From Saccharofermentans sp. (GTDB taxonomy: Bacteria; Bacillota_A; Clostridia; Saccharofermentanales; Saccharofermentanaceae): a stretch of 30,860 nucleotides of DNA. A model generated the notes under the pieces. That model saw only the letters and a list, made by a program, of their open reading frames with translations. It was not told the DNA's origin and made no database searches. The position numbers and the translations under genes are program-made. Each line of letters starts with the position of its first letter. The first letter of the stretch is position 1. Of this stretch, positions 15,410 through 24,385 are shown one piece after another. Location: the NCBI GenBank assembly GCA_024692105.1, contig JAILMZ010000013.1, positions 1-30,860 of the forward strand, in the 5' to 3' direction.

Positions 15410-18400
15410 TCATTTGCTGGCTTCGATTTTTATGAAGCTGCCTCTGGTTCCTTCTTTTACCCGGACCTTATTGATCTCATTATCTTCAAATTCCTCAACG
15501 TGTGAGATGATACCAACCTGGCGCTTGCCGCCGGACAGTTTGGTGAGTTCTTGCTTCACGATCTTGAGTTTGTCGCTGTCCTGCGTACCGAATCCTTCAT
15601 CGATGAACAGGCTCTCGATCTGGATAGCTTTATTCTCCTCATTCTGAACCGTGTCAGCAACTCCGAGTGCAAGAGCAAGCGACGCTTCGAAAGACTGACC
15701 TCCGGAGAAGTTTATCGTCTTACGGAAAGTATTGGTCTTATTATCCAAGACCTTGATTCCCAGTCCTTTCTTCTCCTCATCATCATATTCCAAAGAGAAC
15801 CTGTCACCGGTCATTACCTCCAGCCGGCCTGTAGCCGAATCAAGAATAGCCATAAAGAAGTCTCTGAGTATATAAGCATCAAACTTCTCTCCTGTCGGAG
15901 AATTGGCTACATCATCTATAAGCTTCAGATACCTGCTTGCAAGCTCGTACTTTCTTCTTGTCTTAATAATGCCAGCGAGTTTTTCTTGGATCTCACCGAA
16001 TCTGTTGAGATCGTACTTGTTCTTCTCAAGTTCTTTCTTCTTCGGCTTGAGCTGATCATCAAGGTCTTTAATCTCGCCTTTGAGTGCGGCAACATCCACT
16101 TTCTCTTTCCCTTTTGTCTGCTTCTCGAGAGTAGCGATCCTTGTCTTGAGTTCTTTTACCTGACTATCGTAAGCATTAACCGTATCACTCTTTGATTCGA
16201 TCCACTTTTCAATGTTATCGGCGGTAAGCTTTTTGCCGTCCTGGACCAATGCAGCCTTATAATCCGTTTCTTCTGAGAAGCCGTACTTAGCAAGGTTCGC
16301 CTTATACAGACTCTCTGATTCCTTAGCCTTAGAGGTAAGGTTACCGATCTCCTCGCCTGTGCTCTTGATACTGCCTTGCAACCCGCTTACCAACTTGCCG
16401 CATTCCTGCTCCTCCTTAGCAGCTGTATCGATCTCTGTCTGAAGAGCCTTCGCCCTCTTTTCTGCTGCAGCCTTATTTTTCTCGGCATCGGCTTTGGTAT
16501 CAGGGTAACCTGCCAGAGGCTTCATCTGCTCTTTGACTTTCGCTTCGCAAACGCCCGCCTCGCGCTCAGCTTCCGACATATGTTTTTCAGCTTCCTTCAG
16601 TTCAGTTTCTTTATTGTCGATCTTATCTTTAAGTTCATGCTGCTTTGTAGAAGTGTCGGTCTTGAGCTTACGATCCTTAACAGCCTTAGTAAGAGTCGCT
16701 TCAGCCTTCTTCACCTCATCTGCGCACTCTGCTTTGCACTTATCAAGCAGGTCGCCGGAGATGATATCATCCCAAGATTCGGTTCCAATGAGTTTCTTTG
16801 AATCAGAGATGATGGAACTCTTAGCAGCCTTGCATTTGCCGTCAAGATCATGGAAGACCTGAGAACTCTTTTTCTCTTCCGCTTCCAAGGCATTTCTTTT
16901 ATTAAGGGCAGCGTCGACGTCATCTTTGGAAGGAACAGCATCGCCTTCGCTTCCGGTATGAGCGAAAGATGAAATGTCAGCTTTCGTATGCTTTACGCCG
17001 CATACGGGGCATTCGATCTCTTCGTCTGTCTCAAGCCTCGAACGCATCTCATCTGCGAGGACGACAGCATACCCGTCAATGAATAGGCTGTTAAGTCTCA
17101 TATATTCCTCACCGGCAGCATTAGCAGCAGTGCTGTCACCCTTCCACTGTTCATGAGCTTTTGTCATCTCAGACTCAAGCTTCTGATAATTCTTAACCGC
17201 ACTTTCAAAATCAGTAAGATTTTTATGCTTTTCCTCAACCTGAGTTAATTCTTTCTCAGCTGCAGCAACAGCAGGATCGCCTGCATTCTCGAGACCTTCG
17301 AGAATCTCCTTATACTCTTCTTCTTTTGCTTTCAGAGCTGTTAACTCGTCTGACAGTTTCTTCGCCTTTTTACTGTTTGCCTCACGATCTTTAATAGCTG
17401 CATCCAGAGCCATACGGCTATTCTCTAACTCTCCATAGAACGGCAGGATCGTAGTTATCTTACTGATCTCATCTGTAAGTTTCTTGATCTCAGCCCCGTT
17501 CTTATCGGCAATCTTCTTTGATTCAGCTTCGAGGTTCTTATGCTCGGCATTCTTCTTGTCATACTTTTCTTCCAGGTCCTTCTGTCTTTCAACAGCGTCT
17601 TTCAAAGCCGAAGCGGCGCTCTCGGACGCACTCTCGTAAGGCAGCACTTTAGATGCAGCATCGACGGTCTTCAGCCGGCTGCGTAATGCATCTATATTGT
17701 CCTTGTCATTCTCGAGCGCCTTAAGTCTGTCTCTATCTTTATCTAAGGTCTCAAACAAATTGTTCGACTCTTTGGCCGCAGTCATAGCTCTGTCTTTTGC
17801 AGTCTTAGCCTCCTCAAGAGCCCTGGTCTCTTGTTCGAGATGTTCATTCCTCTCGCTCATCTTTGCAATGACGGACCCGATAACGCTGAAGAGGTCCGGG
17901 TGGTCAACATTGAGTTTCTCAAGATCTTCATCAGACAGACCGCAATAATCCGGCACATTAAACTCTGATAACTTCTGCTTGGCGATCACGCTCAGTTCTT
18001 CATCTCTCTTTGTCAATCTGGCAACAGCCTGATGGATCCTTGCCTGAAGATCCGCGTGCTCCTGATTCCTATATACTTTGCCGAGGATATCTTTCCTTTC
18101 ATCAGCGCCCGAATTAAGGAATCTGGCAAATTCGCCCTGTGCTATCATCACGATGTTCTTGAACTGACCGGCATCCAGTCCGATGATTTTCTGGATCTCT
18201 TGAGTCACCGTGTTTTTGCCGAGATTATCGAACTTATGAATGCTTGAGGCCACACTCTTATACTTCCCGGCCGCTTCATCAAATATGCTGAGACTGGAAT
18301 CAAATGCCGCCTTCTCGGCTTTATTGGTCTTGCCCCAGTATAACTTTCTGGTCACTTTGTATCTGTCTTCACCGCTGGAGAACTCAAGTGTTATTACCAT

Positions 18401-18646
18401 CGGTTCCTTAAACCCGTCTTCACGCTTGCAAAGATCGCAATGTATCTGCTCGTAATCGGCACCCGTTCTGCCTTCGCCGCTGCACACACCGTAAAGGGCA
18501 AACATCAGGCCGTCAAAAATAGCCGTCTTACCTGAACCGGTATTGCCGACGATCGCATATACTGTATTGCCCAACGCATCGAAATCAACGGTGACTTCAT
18601 CTGCATAAGATATGAATGCCTTCATTGTTAACTTATGAGGTCTCAT
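15410..18646 (-). CDS. sbcC: Exonuclease SbcC (Rad50-like ATPase)
   Basis: 1078 residues, normal for SbcC. Walker A GNTGSGKT is at 34-41, and long heptad coiled coils fill about 190-900. They are interrupted at 546-549 by the zinc hook C-P-V-C, which joins two SbcC molecules. The ABC signature FSGGQSFEAS lies around Ser981 and Walker B FIDEGFG at Asp1016-Glu1017. With SbcD it forms an ATP-dependent nuclease that cuts hairpins and palindromes and processes double-strand breaks and protein-blocked DNA ends. The start overlaps the sbcD stop by 4 bases, giving translational coupling. All key motifs are intact. Its presence is relevant to the many inverted repeats in this window, which SbcCD can attack at replication forks. 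Confidence 0.95.
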   Translation of the reverse strand: MRPHKLTMKAFISYADEVTVDFDALGNTVYAIVGNTGSGKTAIFDGLMFALYGVCSGEGRTGADYEQIHCDLCKREDGFKEPMVITLEFSSGEDRYKVTRKLYWGKTNKAEKAAFDSSLSIFDEAAGKYKSVASSIHKFDNLGKNTVTQEIQKIIGLDAGQFKNIVMIAQGEFARFLNSGADERKDILGKVYRNQEHADLQARIHQAVARLTKRDEELSVIAKQKLSEFNVPDYCGLSDEDLEKLNVDHPDLFSVIGSVIAKMSERNEHLEQETRALEEAKTAKDRAMTAAKESNNLFETLDKDRDRLKALENDKDNIDALRSRLKTVDAASKVLPYESASESAASALKDAVERQKDLEEKYDKKNAEHKNLEAESKKIADKNGAEIKKLTDEISKITTILPFYGELENSRMALDAAIKDREANSKKAKKLSDELTALKAKEEEYKEILEGLENAGDPAVAAAEKELTQVEEKHKNLTDFESAVKNYQKLESEMTKAHEQWKGDSTAANAAGEEYMRLNSLFIDGYAVVLADEMRSRLETDEEIECPVCGVKHTKADISSFAHTGSEGDAVPSKDDVDAALNKRNALEAEEKKSSQVFHDLDGKCKAAKSSIISDSKKLIGTESWDDIISGDLLDKCKAECADEVKKAEATLTKAVKDRKLKTDTSTKQHELKDKIDNKETELKEAEKHMSEAEREAGVCEAKVKEQMKPLAGYPDTKADAEKNKAAAEKRAKALQTEIDTAAKEEQECGKLVSGLQGSIKSTGEEIGNLTSKAKESESLYKANLAKYGFSEETDYKAALVQDGKKLTADNIEKWIESKSDTVNAYDSQVKELKTRIATLEKQTKGKEKVDVAALKGEIKDLDDQLKPKKKELEKNKYDLNRFGEIQEKLAGIIKTRRKYELASRYLKLIDDVANSPTGEKFDAYILRDFFMAILDSATGRLEVMTGDRFSLEYDDEEKKGLGIKVLDNKTNTFRKTINFSGGQSFEASLALALGVADTVQNEENKAIQIESLFIDEGFGTQDSDKLKIVKQELTKLSGGKRQVGIISHVEEFEDNEINKVRVKEGTRGSFIKIEASK

Positions 18647-19929
18647 GCTTCTCCCTCCCCATTCTGATCTTCGATCTTATCTATTGCCGCCAAAAGGAAA
18701 TCCAATAGTTCGTCAGTCTCAGCTTCACACTTCTTCTTATTCTCAGAAGAATTCGAGAGCGCGATATACGACTGCGGATTCCTGCTTTGCTGTTCGATCA
18801 TCTTCTCGATCACATCGAGCTGGACATCATCCAGAAAATCTCCGGTCTTCTCCTGATAGAAATCTTCGAAAGCAGCTTTGATATTGGTTTTCTTGATCTT
18901 TTTCCTTTCTGGATCCCCGCCGTTTTCTCCGGAATCATCAGTACCGTCACTCTTGCCGATATGTATGAGACAAGATCCGAACACGGCATTCAACTTGTCC
19001 CTGTCAACGGAAGAAACTGTCCTGGCATTGACGGTGCAAAGGACATAGTAATCATTCTTATCCGTAAAAGCCTTGCCCTCCTCGACGAGGTCGTCGACGG
19101 TTCCGGTAAAGGTCCTGATCTTATGAAGGAGCGGAACATCTATAAACGAGATATCTTCTTTTGAGATCCTGCCGGATTCATTGACCTCGACCATTACGAC
19201 CTTCTTATCGCGGCCCTCCTCGGAGAAATCGTAAAACAGCGGGCAGCCGCTGTAAATTATGGTATCTCTGCCGATCGACTGACCATTGTGTATATGTCCG
19301 AGCGCCACATAGTCGAACTTATCATATGCCGAATACTCTATCTCTCCCACTCCGCCGATACTGGACTCTGAATCGCTGTGCACCGGCTTTACGCCGTCCG
19401 CGATCACATTCTGGTGGGATATGATCACGTTGCACTTACTCGTATCGATATCCTGAGCTTCGATGAGAGCCCTTGCCGCTTTATCATAAGAATCGATGTC
19501 AGGATCATCAAAGACACGGGTATCAGCAACGAGAAGCGGATAGAAAAACGGCATCAGCCAAAAGACCACACCGCCGACTTCGTGATGCTCGATCTCCTTC
19601 TTGACTTCTCTGGCAATGAAGATATTCTTCTCTTCCAGGAATTCAGAAAACTGCGACAGCTTTACATTCGAATCGTGGTTGCCCGGGACAACGAAGACCG
19701 TCTTACCGCGCTTGGCAAGACCGCTGAGCAATCTCTCAAACAACACTATCGCTTCATCAGAAGGCTGCTTGCGGTCATAGATATCACCCGCGATGACGAC
19801 AACGTCAGGCTGATGCTCATCGACCGCCTTAAGGAACTGATCGATCCAATACGGCTGATCCTTCTCGACCAGCCTTACATCGTACAATGTCTTGCCAAAA
19901 TGAAGATCTGATACGTGAAAAAACTTCAT
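18643..19929 (-). CDS. sbcD: Exonuclease SbcD (Mre11-like nuclease)
   Basis: 428 residues. It is a calcineurin-type metallophosphoesterase with the dimetal-binding motifs D8-x-H10 (SDLHFGK), G48-D49 (AGDIYDRKQPS), GNHDS at 83-87, the SHQNV histidine and the GHIH motif (ALGHIHNG). The remainder is the capping and SbcC-binding region; the helical C-terminus (EKMIEQQ, then DELLDFLLAAIDKIED) probably contacts SbcC coiled coils. It cuts DNA as the nuclease subunit, with Mn2+ in characterised relatives. GAGG lies 8 bases before the ATG. It precedes and overlaps sbcC. A TATAAC -10-like box lies a few bases upstream of the ribosome binding site, but the promoter is not clear. Confidence 0.95.
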   Translation of the reverse strand: MKFFHVSDLHFGKTLYDVRLVEKDQPYWIDQFLKAVDEHQPDVVVIAGDIYDRKQPSDEAIVLFERLLSGLAKRGKTVFVVPGNHDSNVKLSQFSEFLEEKNIFIAREVKKEIEHHEVGGVVFWLMPFFYPLLVADTRVFDDPDIDSYDKAARALIEAQDIDTSKCNVIISHQNVIADGVKPVHSDSESSIGGVGEIEYSAYDKFDYVALGHIHNGQSIGRDTIIYSGCPLFYDFSEEGRDKKVVMVEVNESGRISKEDISFIDVPLLHKIRTFTGTVDDLVEEGKAFTDKNDYYVLCTVNARTVSSVDRDKLNAVFGSCLIHIGKSDGTDDSGENGGDPERKKIKKTNIKAAFEDFYQEKTGDFLDDVQLDVIEKMIEQQSRNPQSYIALSNSSENKKKCEAETDELLDFLLAAIDKIEDQNGEGEA

Positions 19930-20048
19930 AATAATACCTCGTTATAATCTGCCCATTTCCTACCCTACAACACAATTCTACTCTCATTGTTGGGACAATA
20001 ATAGGACAGAAACTAAGGTCCGTCAGAAGTTTTTCGCGTCGCCTGGAA

Positions 20049-22367
20049 TCACACTCCCAGCGCCTCCAGGAAGTAGTCTGCCGACATGGTGCCTTCGAGG
20101 GGCTGAGCGTTTTCGCCGGGGATGAGCGCCTGGTACTCTGCCTCGCTGATCTCGACCGCCTGGTTATTGCTGTCGTAGTAGTAATAACGCACGGTGGTGT
20201 ACGCGTTCGGATCGTCGTAGACGTACTCATATGCGATGAGGTCGAAGTTCGAACGAGCCAGGGACAGGTTATCCAGGGACATCATGTCATCTGTCATGTG
20301 ACCTACGAACGTGAATAAGAAGGCTCCGTTCTGCTCGGGGCCGCCGCCGGTGATGATGCAGTTTCCGCGGGGCTCGTATGAGTTGTAGCAGGACTCGTAT
20401 CCGTACAGGCTCTTGAGAAGCACGGCCTCGCCTCCGACAAATGTGTAAAGATGGCCGTAGCAGACGTTGTTTTTCACCTTTACGCTCACGATGAGCTCGG
20501 GGATGTCGTCGTCGTTGATGAGGACAAGATCGCAGAGGATCTCGCTATAGGAACCTTCGTTGTAACCGTTGTCGAAGTCCTGCGGCTTGGTGTTTGATAC
20601 GACCGAAGCGTATGCTTCTTTCCAACCGGTATCTGCGTATGAGAACTGCTCCGGGAGGATGGCGAGCATGTCGCTTGCGTCATATGTGGAGGTGCTGTCG
20701 CCGCAGCTTAAGATCGTCCAGTAGAACGCGCCGTCGACCTCCTTGTACTCCATGACGTAGTCGTATCTCTGGCCTTCCTTCATGGGCTCGTAGGACGGGT
20801 TGTTCTCGACGGTAAGCTCGTCGTATTCGACAGACGTGATGTAGTAGTACTGACCGTCGGTCTTCGCGGAGATTATCATCTCGACCATCGCGTCGACGGC
20901 CCAGCCTCTCTGGAACCAGACATAGCCGTCCTGGATGTAGCCGCCGTAGTAATACTGACCGTCCGTCGACGTTACGATGTTCGCGTTGATGCGCGCCATA
21001 TCATCAGCGGAGATGTTTAAGATGTTCGACTCGACCCAGTAGAGCTGGTCTTCCGAGACGCGGTAACACGGCAGCATCGTAAACAGGCCCTGAGGGTCGT
21101 CGTACTCCTGGTACGCATCGTAATCGGGATAGTACGCCGCGAAATTAACCAGCAATCCCATATCGGACGTGAACATGTCCGTCAGCACGAAATCATCCGG
21201 CACCGCAGTACAGTCATAATCGTGGCAGTTCCACCATCCGATGAAGTTCTGCAGTTTATCGAAGTCAGGCAGGTCTTCAAGTGCGACGTCGACCAAAGCG
21301 GGTTCGGTCTCGACAGGCACCGTCTCTGCAGGCTCGGGTCTTAAAGCAGTTGTCTCGACGGGCACTACTATCTCTTCCGTCTCGGATTCCGATACCTCGA
21401 TCTCCTCTTCCTCGGGCTCTTCTTCGGGCCTGTTATTGATGAGGTATGCGACTCCGACGCCTGCGGGGATCACGACTGAAGCAGCAACTGCGACGATGAC
21501 TGCTTTGCCTGCGGCGGTGGACAGGAAACCTGCTTTCGCTGCCGCTGCGCCTGCTGATGAAGCGGCCTTGGCAGCAGCTGCGCTCTTGGTTGCGGCGGAT
21601 GCTTTCGCGCCGGCAGAAGCGCCGTTAGCAGCAACCGAAGATGCGGCGGAACCTGCAGCAGCCACGCCCGTTGCAGCGCTGACTGCGCCCATGACGGAAA
21701 CTGCGGGAGGTACTGCAAGCGTACCTGCAAATGCGGCGAAAAACTTCCCGAGGGAAGCAGAAGCACCGGCAGGCTCGAGGCTGTCTTTGTTGTCCGTCTC
21801 GTAACGCTCGACTGCCTTCTTTATAAGCACGCGCGAAGATTTAAGCCTTGTCTTGACGGTGCCTTCGGGGCAGCCCATGACGGACGAGATCTCCTCTACG
21901 GACATCTCGTCGTAGTAATGAAGGAACACGGTCTGATACTGCACGTCAGACAGCTCGCTCCTGATTATGCTGTTAAGTGTATCACTCTTGCTCTGCTCGA
22001 CGACGTAGTACTCGGGCAGGCCTTCGAAATCGTCGTCGCCTTCCGGGATCTCGTCCGTAGCGATAGCATCCTCATAATAGATATCGCCCTTTCTCTTGCG
22101 CGCGATATCAAGGCTCTTGTTGACTGCGATCCTGTTGATCCAAGGTATCAGTGTCTTGTCCTGTTCAAGGGAATCTATATTATTATAGACCGATATATAA
22201 GTCTCCTGCATCGCGTCTTCCGCGTCCTCGGGATCTGCTAAGACACCCAGGCACGTCGCATAGACGCCCGTCGATGTTTTCTCGTATATCGCAGCGAAAG
22301 CCTCGCTGTCACCATCCTTGTAGCGCCTTACCAGTCCGGCGAATTCTTCGTAATCGTTTGTACTCAT
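20049..22367 (-). CDS. ECF-type sigma factor fused to a membrane anchor and large C-terminal domain
   Basis: 772 residues. Sigma region 2 (about 12-92) contains DPEDAEDAMQETYISVYNNI, and region 4 (about 132-190) contains YYDEMSVEEISSVMGCPEGT and the recognition-helix residues VKTRLKSSR. An Ala/Gly/Ser-rich stretch follows (205-288), then a membrane helix (289-310), an acidic Glu/Pro/Thr-rich stalk (313-365) and about 400 residues rich in Tyr and Asp. That last part holds DLVLINDDDIPELIVSV, a calcium-binding-like repeat element common in clostridial surface proteins. With one membrane helix the C-terminal domain would be outside, making a one-piece transmembrane sigma factor; a weakly hydrophobic segment at 208-235 leaves topology uncertain. 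No separate anti-sigma gene is adjacent. Release of the sigma part, for example by proteolysis, is an inference. Confidence 0.85.
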   Translation of the reverse strand: MSTNDYEEFAGLVRRYKDGDSEAFAAIYEKTSTGVYATCLGVLADPEDAEDAMQETYISVYNNIDSLEQDKTLIPWINRIAVNKSLDIARKRKGDIYYEDAIATDEIPEGDDDFEGLPEYYVVEQSKSDTLNSIIRSELSDVQYQTVFLHYYDEMSVEEISSVMGCPEGTVKTRLKSSRVLIKKAVERYETDNKDSLEPAGASASLGKFFAAFAGTLAVPPAVSVMGAVSAATGVAAAGSAASSVAANGASAGAKASAATKSAAAAKAASSAGAAAAKAGFLSTAAGKAVIVAVAASVVIPAGVGVAYLINNRPEEEPEEEEIEVSESETEEIVVPVETTALRPEPAETVPVETEPALVDVALEDLPDFDKLQNFIGWWNCHDYDCTAVPDDFVLTDMFTSDMGLLVNFAAYYPDYDAYQEYDDPQGLFTMLPCYRVSEDQLYWVESNILNISADDMARINANIVTSTDGQYYYGGYIQDGYVWFQRGWAVDAMVEMIISAKTDGQYYYITSVEYDELTVENNPSYEPMKEGQRYDYVMEYKEVDGAFYWTILSCGDSTSTYDASDMLAILPEQFSYADTGWKEAYASVVSNTKPQDFDNGYNEGSYSEILCDLVLINDDDIPELIVSVKVKNNVCYGHLYTFVGGEAVLLKSLYGYESCYNSYEPRGNCIITGGGPEQNGAFLFTFVGHMTDDMMSLDNLSLARSNFDLIAYEYVYDDPNAYTTVRYYYYDSNNQAVEISEAEYQALIPGENAQPLEGTMSADYFLEALGV

Positions 22368-22503
22368 TAGTTCTTACCCTTTCGTCTTAGTCGAACGATA
22401 CTGCATAATCATACCTCTTGTTTACCGTTCACATTAATAAGACGGAACAAAACCGATCCGGGTTCATTGTTTTCGAAAATTATTTTCAATATTTCTCAGG
22501 AAC

Positions 22504-24255
22504 TTAATGCCACATCTCGAAACACATCACAAGCGCCACGTTCAACACTGCAAAAAGTATTGCCAGGATATTCCAGATCTTGCGGATCACGGATGCTTTC
22601 TTTGCGGTCGTGCAGAACTTGATGATCATGAACACGGTCAGTGCCGCGAGCACCAGGGTAAGCACGCCAGCAACGGGGAACAGGAATCCGTACACGCTTA
22701 TGGGAACCCATATACCCATCATGAGCATGGCTGCGCCGACCGTGAGAGCGATAACGAGTTCAAGAACGGAAGCAATACCGACGCTTGTTCCGAGGATTGT
22801 CTTCTTGTCGCTCTTTCTTATCTTGCGGACAAGGAACCTGATAAACTTGACACCCAAAGCAACGAACGCGACTACAAGCGAGACGATCCAGCCGTATATC
22901 AATACGCATTCTGCTGCCACCTGCCATGTCGGGACGAGATAGTAATCGCCGTAGAGGCACTCGAATTTCGGGATGCCGTCGTCCTCGTTGTAGGTCCAGT
23001 ACCAGTTCTCGAACGAGTCTGTTGACATGAATGATGCACCCATGAGTTTGAAGTGTCCCTGAAGCACAGTCCTTGCAGGATGGTACATGCCGTCCTCGAT
23101 TCCGTCTGCAGCAGGGAAGTCCCAGGTGCTTTCGCCGTAGATGAGTTCCATCATTTCCATATTGAAGATGCTCTCACCGGACTGGTTCGTCATGACGACG
23201 CAGCCGATCTGGTTTACGGGATCAAATGTAATGTAAGACGAACAGCCCTGCGTGTTTCCGCCATGGCCGTAAACGGAGTCACCGTACGGAAGAGCCCAGA
23301 AGCCGTGTGCATTCTTCGCAACATCCGTGTCGCCGAAGTAAGATGTCGCGGACATCATGACATCGAACGTGTCAGGGTTCTCGAACAGCGGGAACTCATC
23401 ATGGACGAAACACTGTCCGTACTTGATATAATCTCCGAGCGTGGATACGCACGCGCCTGCGGGATAGAGCTGTATCAGATAGAAAGCCTCTGTCATGGAC
23501 GTCGTGCCTGAGTAGCAGTAAAGTTCCCATCTTCTGTCAGCGACGCTCTGATTGTCGCTGAGGTCAGGTGCGAGCGCGGAATCATTCATGCCCAGAGGCT
23601 CAAAGATATTCTCGTGAACATAGTCGCAGAAACTCTCGCCTGACACGCATTCGACAATATAGCCTGCAAGTGCGACGCCCCAGTTGGAATATGCCGTGAC
23701 CGTGCCGGGTTCGAAGATCTGCGGCGGCTGGTCCTGCTTGAGCGCCTCTTCCAAAGAGACCGGCTCGCAGCTCGGCAAGAGCATCATGTCGGTATAGTAC
23801 TCCTGGAAGCCAGCCTGATGGTTCATCAGGTCAGTCATCGTTATAGGCTTGTCGTAAGAAAGGTTTGTCAAAAATCCGTCCGGCAGATATGTCCTGATGT
23901 CCTCATCAAGATCTATCTTGCCCTGTTCCCAGAGCTGCATGACACTGACCCAAACAAGCGTCTTCGTGGTCGAGCCCCAGTCGATGACGGTATTCTCGTC
24001 AATTGCGGTCTTCTTCTCGAGGTTGGCGTATCCGTAGTAGCCTTCGTAGATCACGCCGTCCTTGTCGAAAACGCCGACCGCCATACCTGCAGCGGTATCC
24101 TCGTGGTCATTCCAGAACGCGTCGATTTTCTCTTCGATTGTTCCCTCATAGATGACTTTCTCTTTCTCTTCCTCCTGAGGTGCACATGCAGTAAGTGCAG
24201 GAAGCATAAGAGCGAGTCCGATAATACAGATGAATGCTTTCTTAAGGTTATTCAT
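22504..24255 (-). CDS. Beta-lactamase-fold serine hydrolase lipoprotein with C-terminal membrane domain
   Basis: 583 residues counted from the ATG at 24255, which lies just after a GGGAGGGG ribosome binding site; an in-frame TTG at 24270 falls at that site and is rejected. The lipobox LTAC ends at Cys24. The class C beta-lactamase/DD-peptidase motifs are complete: S95-T-T-K98, Y189-S-N191 and H-G-G (HGGNTQG) near residue 330. The last 150 or so residues hold four hydrophobic helices, so the enzyme domain sits outside, tethered at both ends. Relatives are D-amino-acid-specific peptidases or esterases; real beta-lactamase activity is not implied. It is divergent from the luxE-like gene, with a TGTTATAGT extended -10 at 24293-24301. 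Confidence 0.87.
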   Translation of the reverse strand: MNNLKKAFICIIGLALMLPALTACAPQEEEKEKVIYEGTIEEKIDAFWNDHEDTAAGMAVGVFDKDGVIYEGYYGYANLEKKTAIDENTVIDWGSTTKTLVWVSVMQLWEQGKIDLDEDIRTYLPDGFLTNLSYDKPITMTDLMNHQAGFQEYYTDMMLLPSCEPVSLEEALKQDQPPQIFEPGTVTAYSNWGVALAGYIVECVSGESFCDYVHENIFEPLGMNDSALAPDLSDNQSVADRRWELYCYSGTTSMTEAFYLIQLYPAGACVSTLGDYIKYGQCFVHDEFPLFENPDTFDVMMSATSYFGDTDVAKNAHGFWALPYGDSVYGHGGNTQGCSSYITFDPVNQIGCVVMTNQSGESIFNMEMMELIYGESTWDFPAADGIEDGMYHPARTVLQGHFKLMGASFMSTDSFENWYWTYNEDDGIPKFECLYGDYYLVPTWQVAAECVLIYGWIVSLVVAFVALGVKFIRFLVRKIRKSDKKTILGTSVGIASVLELVIALTVGAAMLMMGIWVPISVYGFLFPVAGVLTLVLAALTVFMIIKFCTTAKKASVIRKIWNILAILFAVLNVALVMCFEMWH

Positions 24256-24292
24256 ACTATCCCCTCCCAAAATATTATCCGACCACTATTCT

Positions 24293-24301
24293 ACTATAAC
24301 A
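24293..24301 (-). promoter_or_regulatory. Extended -10 promoter of the serine hydrolase gene
   Basis: Minus-strand TGTTATAGT, with the expected start about 30 bases before the ATG at 24255. It lies within 40 bases of the divergent promoter at 24318-24338, so the two could share regulation. Confidence 0.45.
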
Positions 24302-24317
24302 GGCGCTGCCACGGCAT

Positions 24318-24338
24318 TTGACATTTTCGTGATATAAT
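24318..24338 (+). promoter_or_regulatory. Promoter of the luxE/luxC-like operon
   Basis: A perfect TATAAT at 24333-24338 carries a TG extension (TGATATAAT). A perfect TTGACA lies at 24318-24323 but only 9 bases away instead of the usual 16-18. The transcript would start near 24345, about 41 bases before the ATG at 24386. Confidence 0.6.
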
Positions 24339-24385
24339 CACTCTGTTCGGCAAGGCCACGCAAATGCAAATATAAAGAGACGATC

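Noticed and set aside
21241..21804. Plus-strand frame rich in Ala/Ser opposite the sigma-factor fusion
   Set aside because: It is the mirror of the Ala-rich linker; it has no ribosome binding site, and the minus-strand frame has clear sigma-factor motifs.
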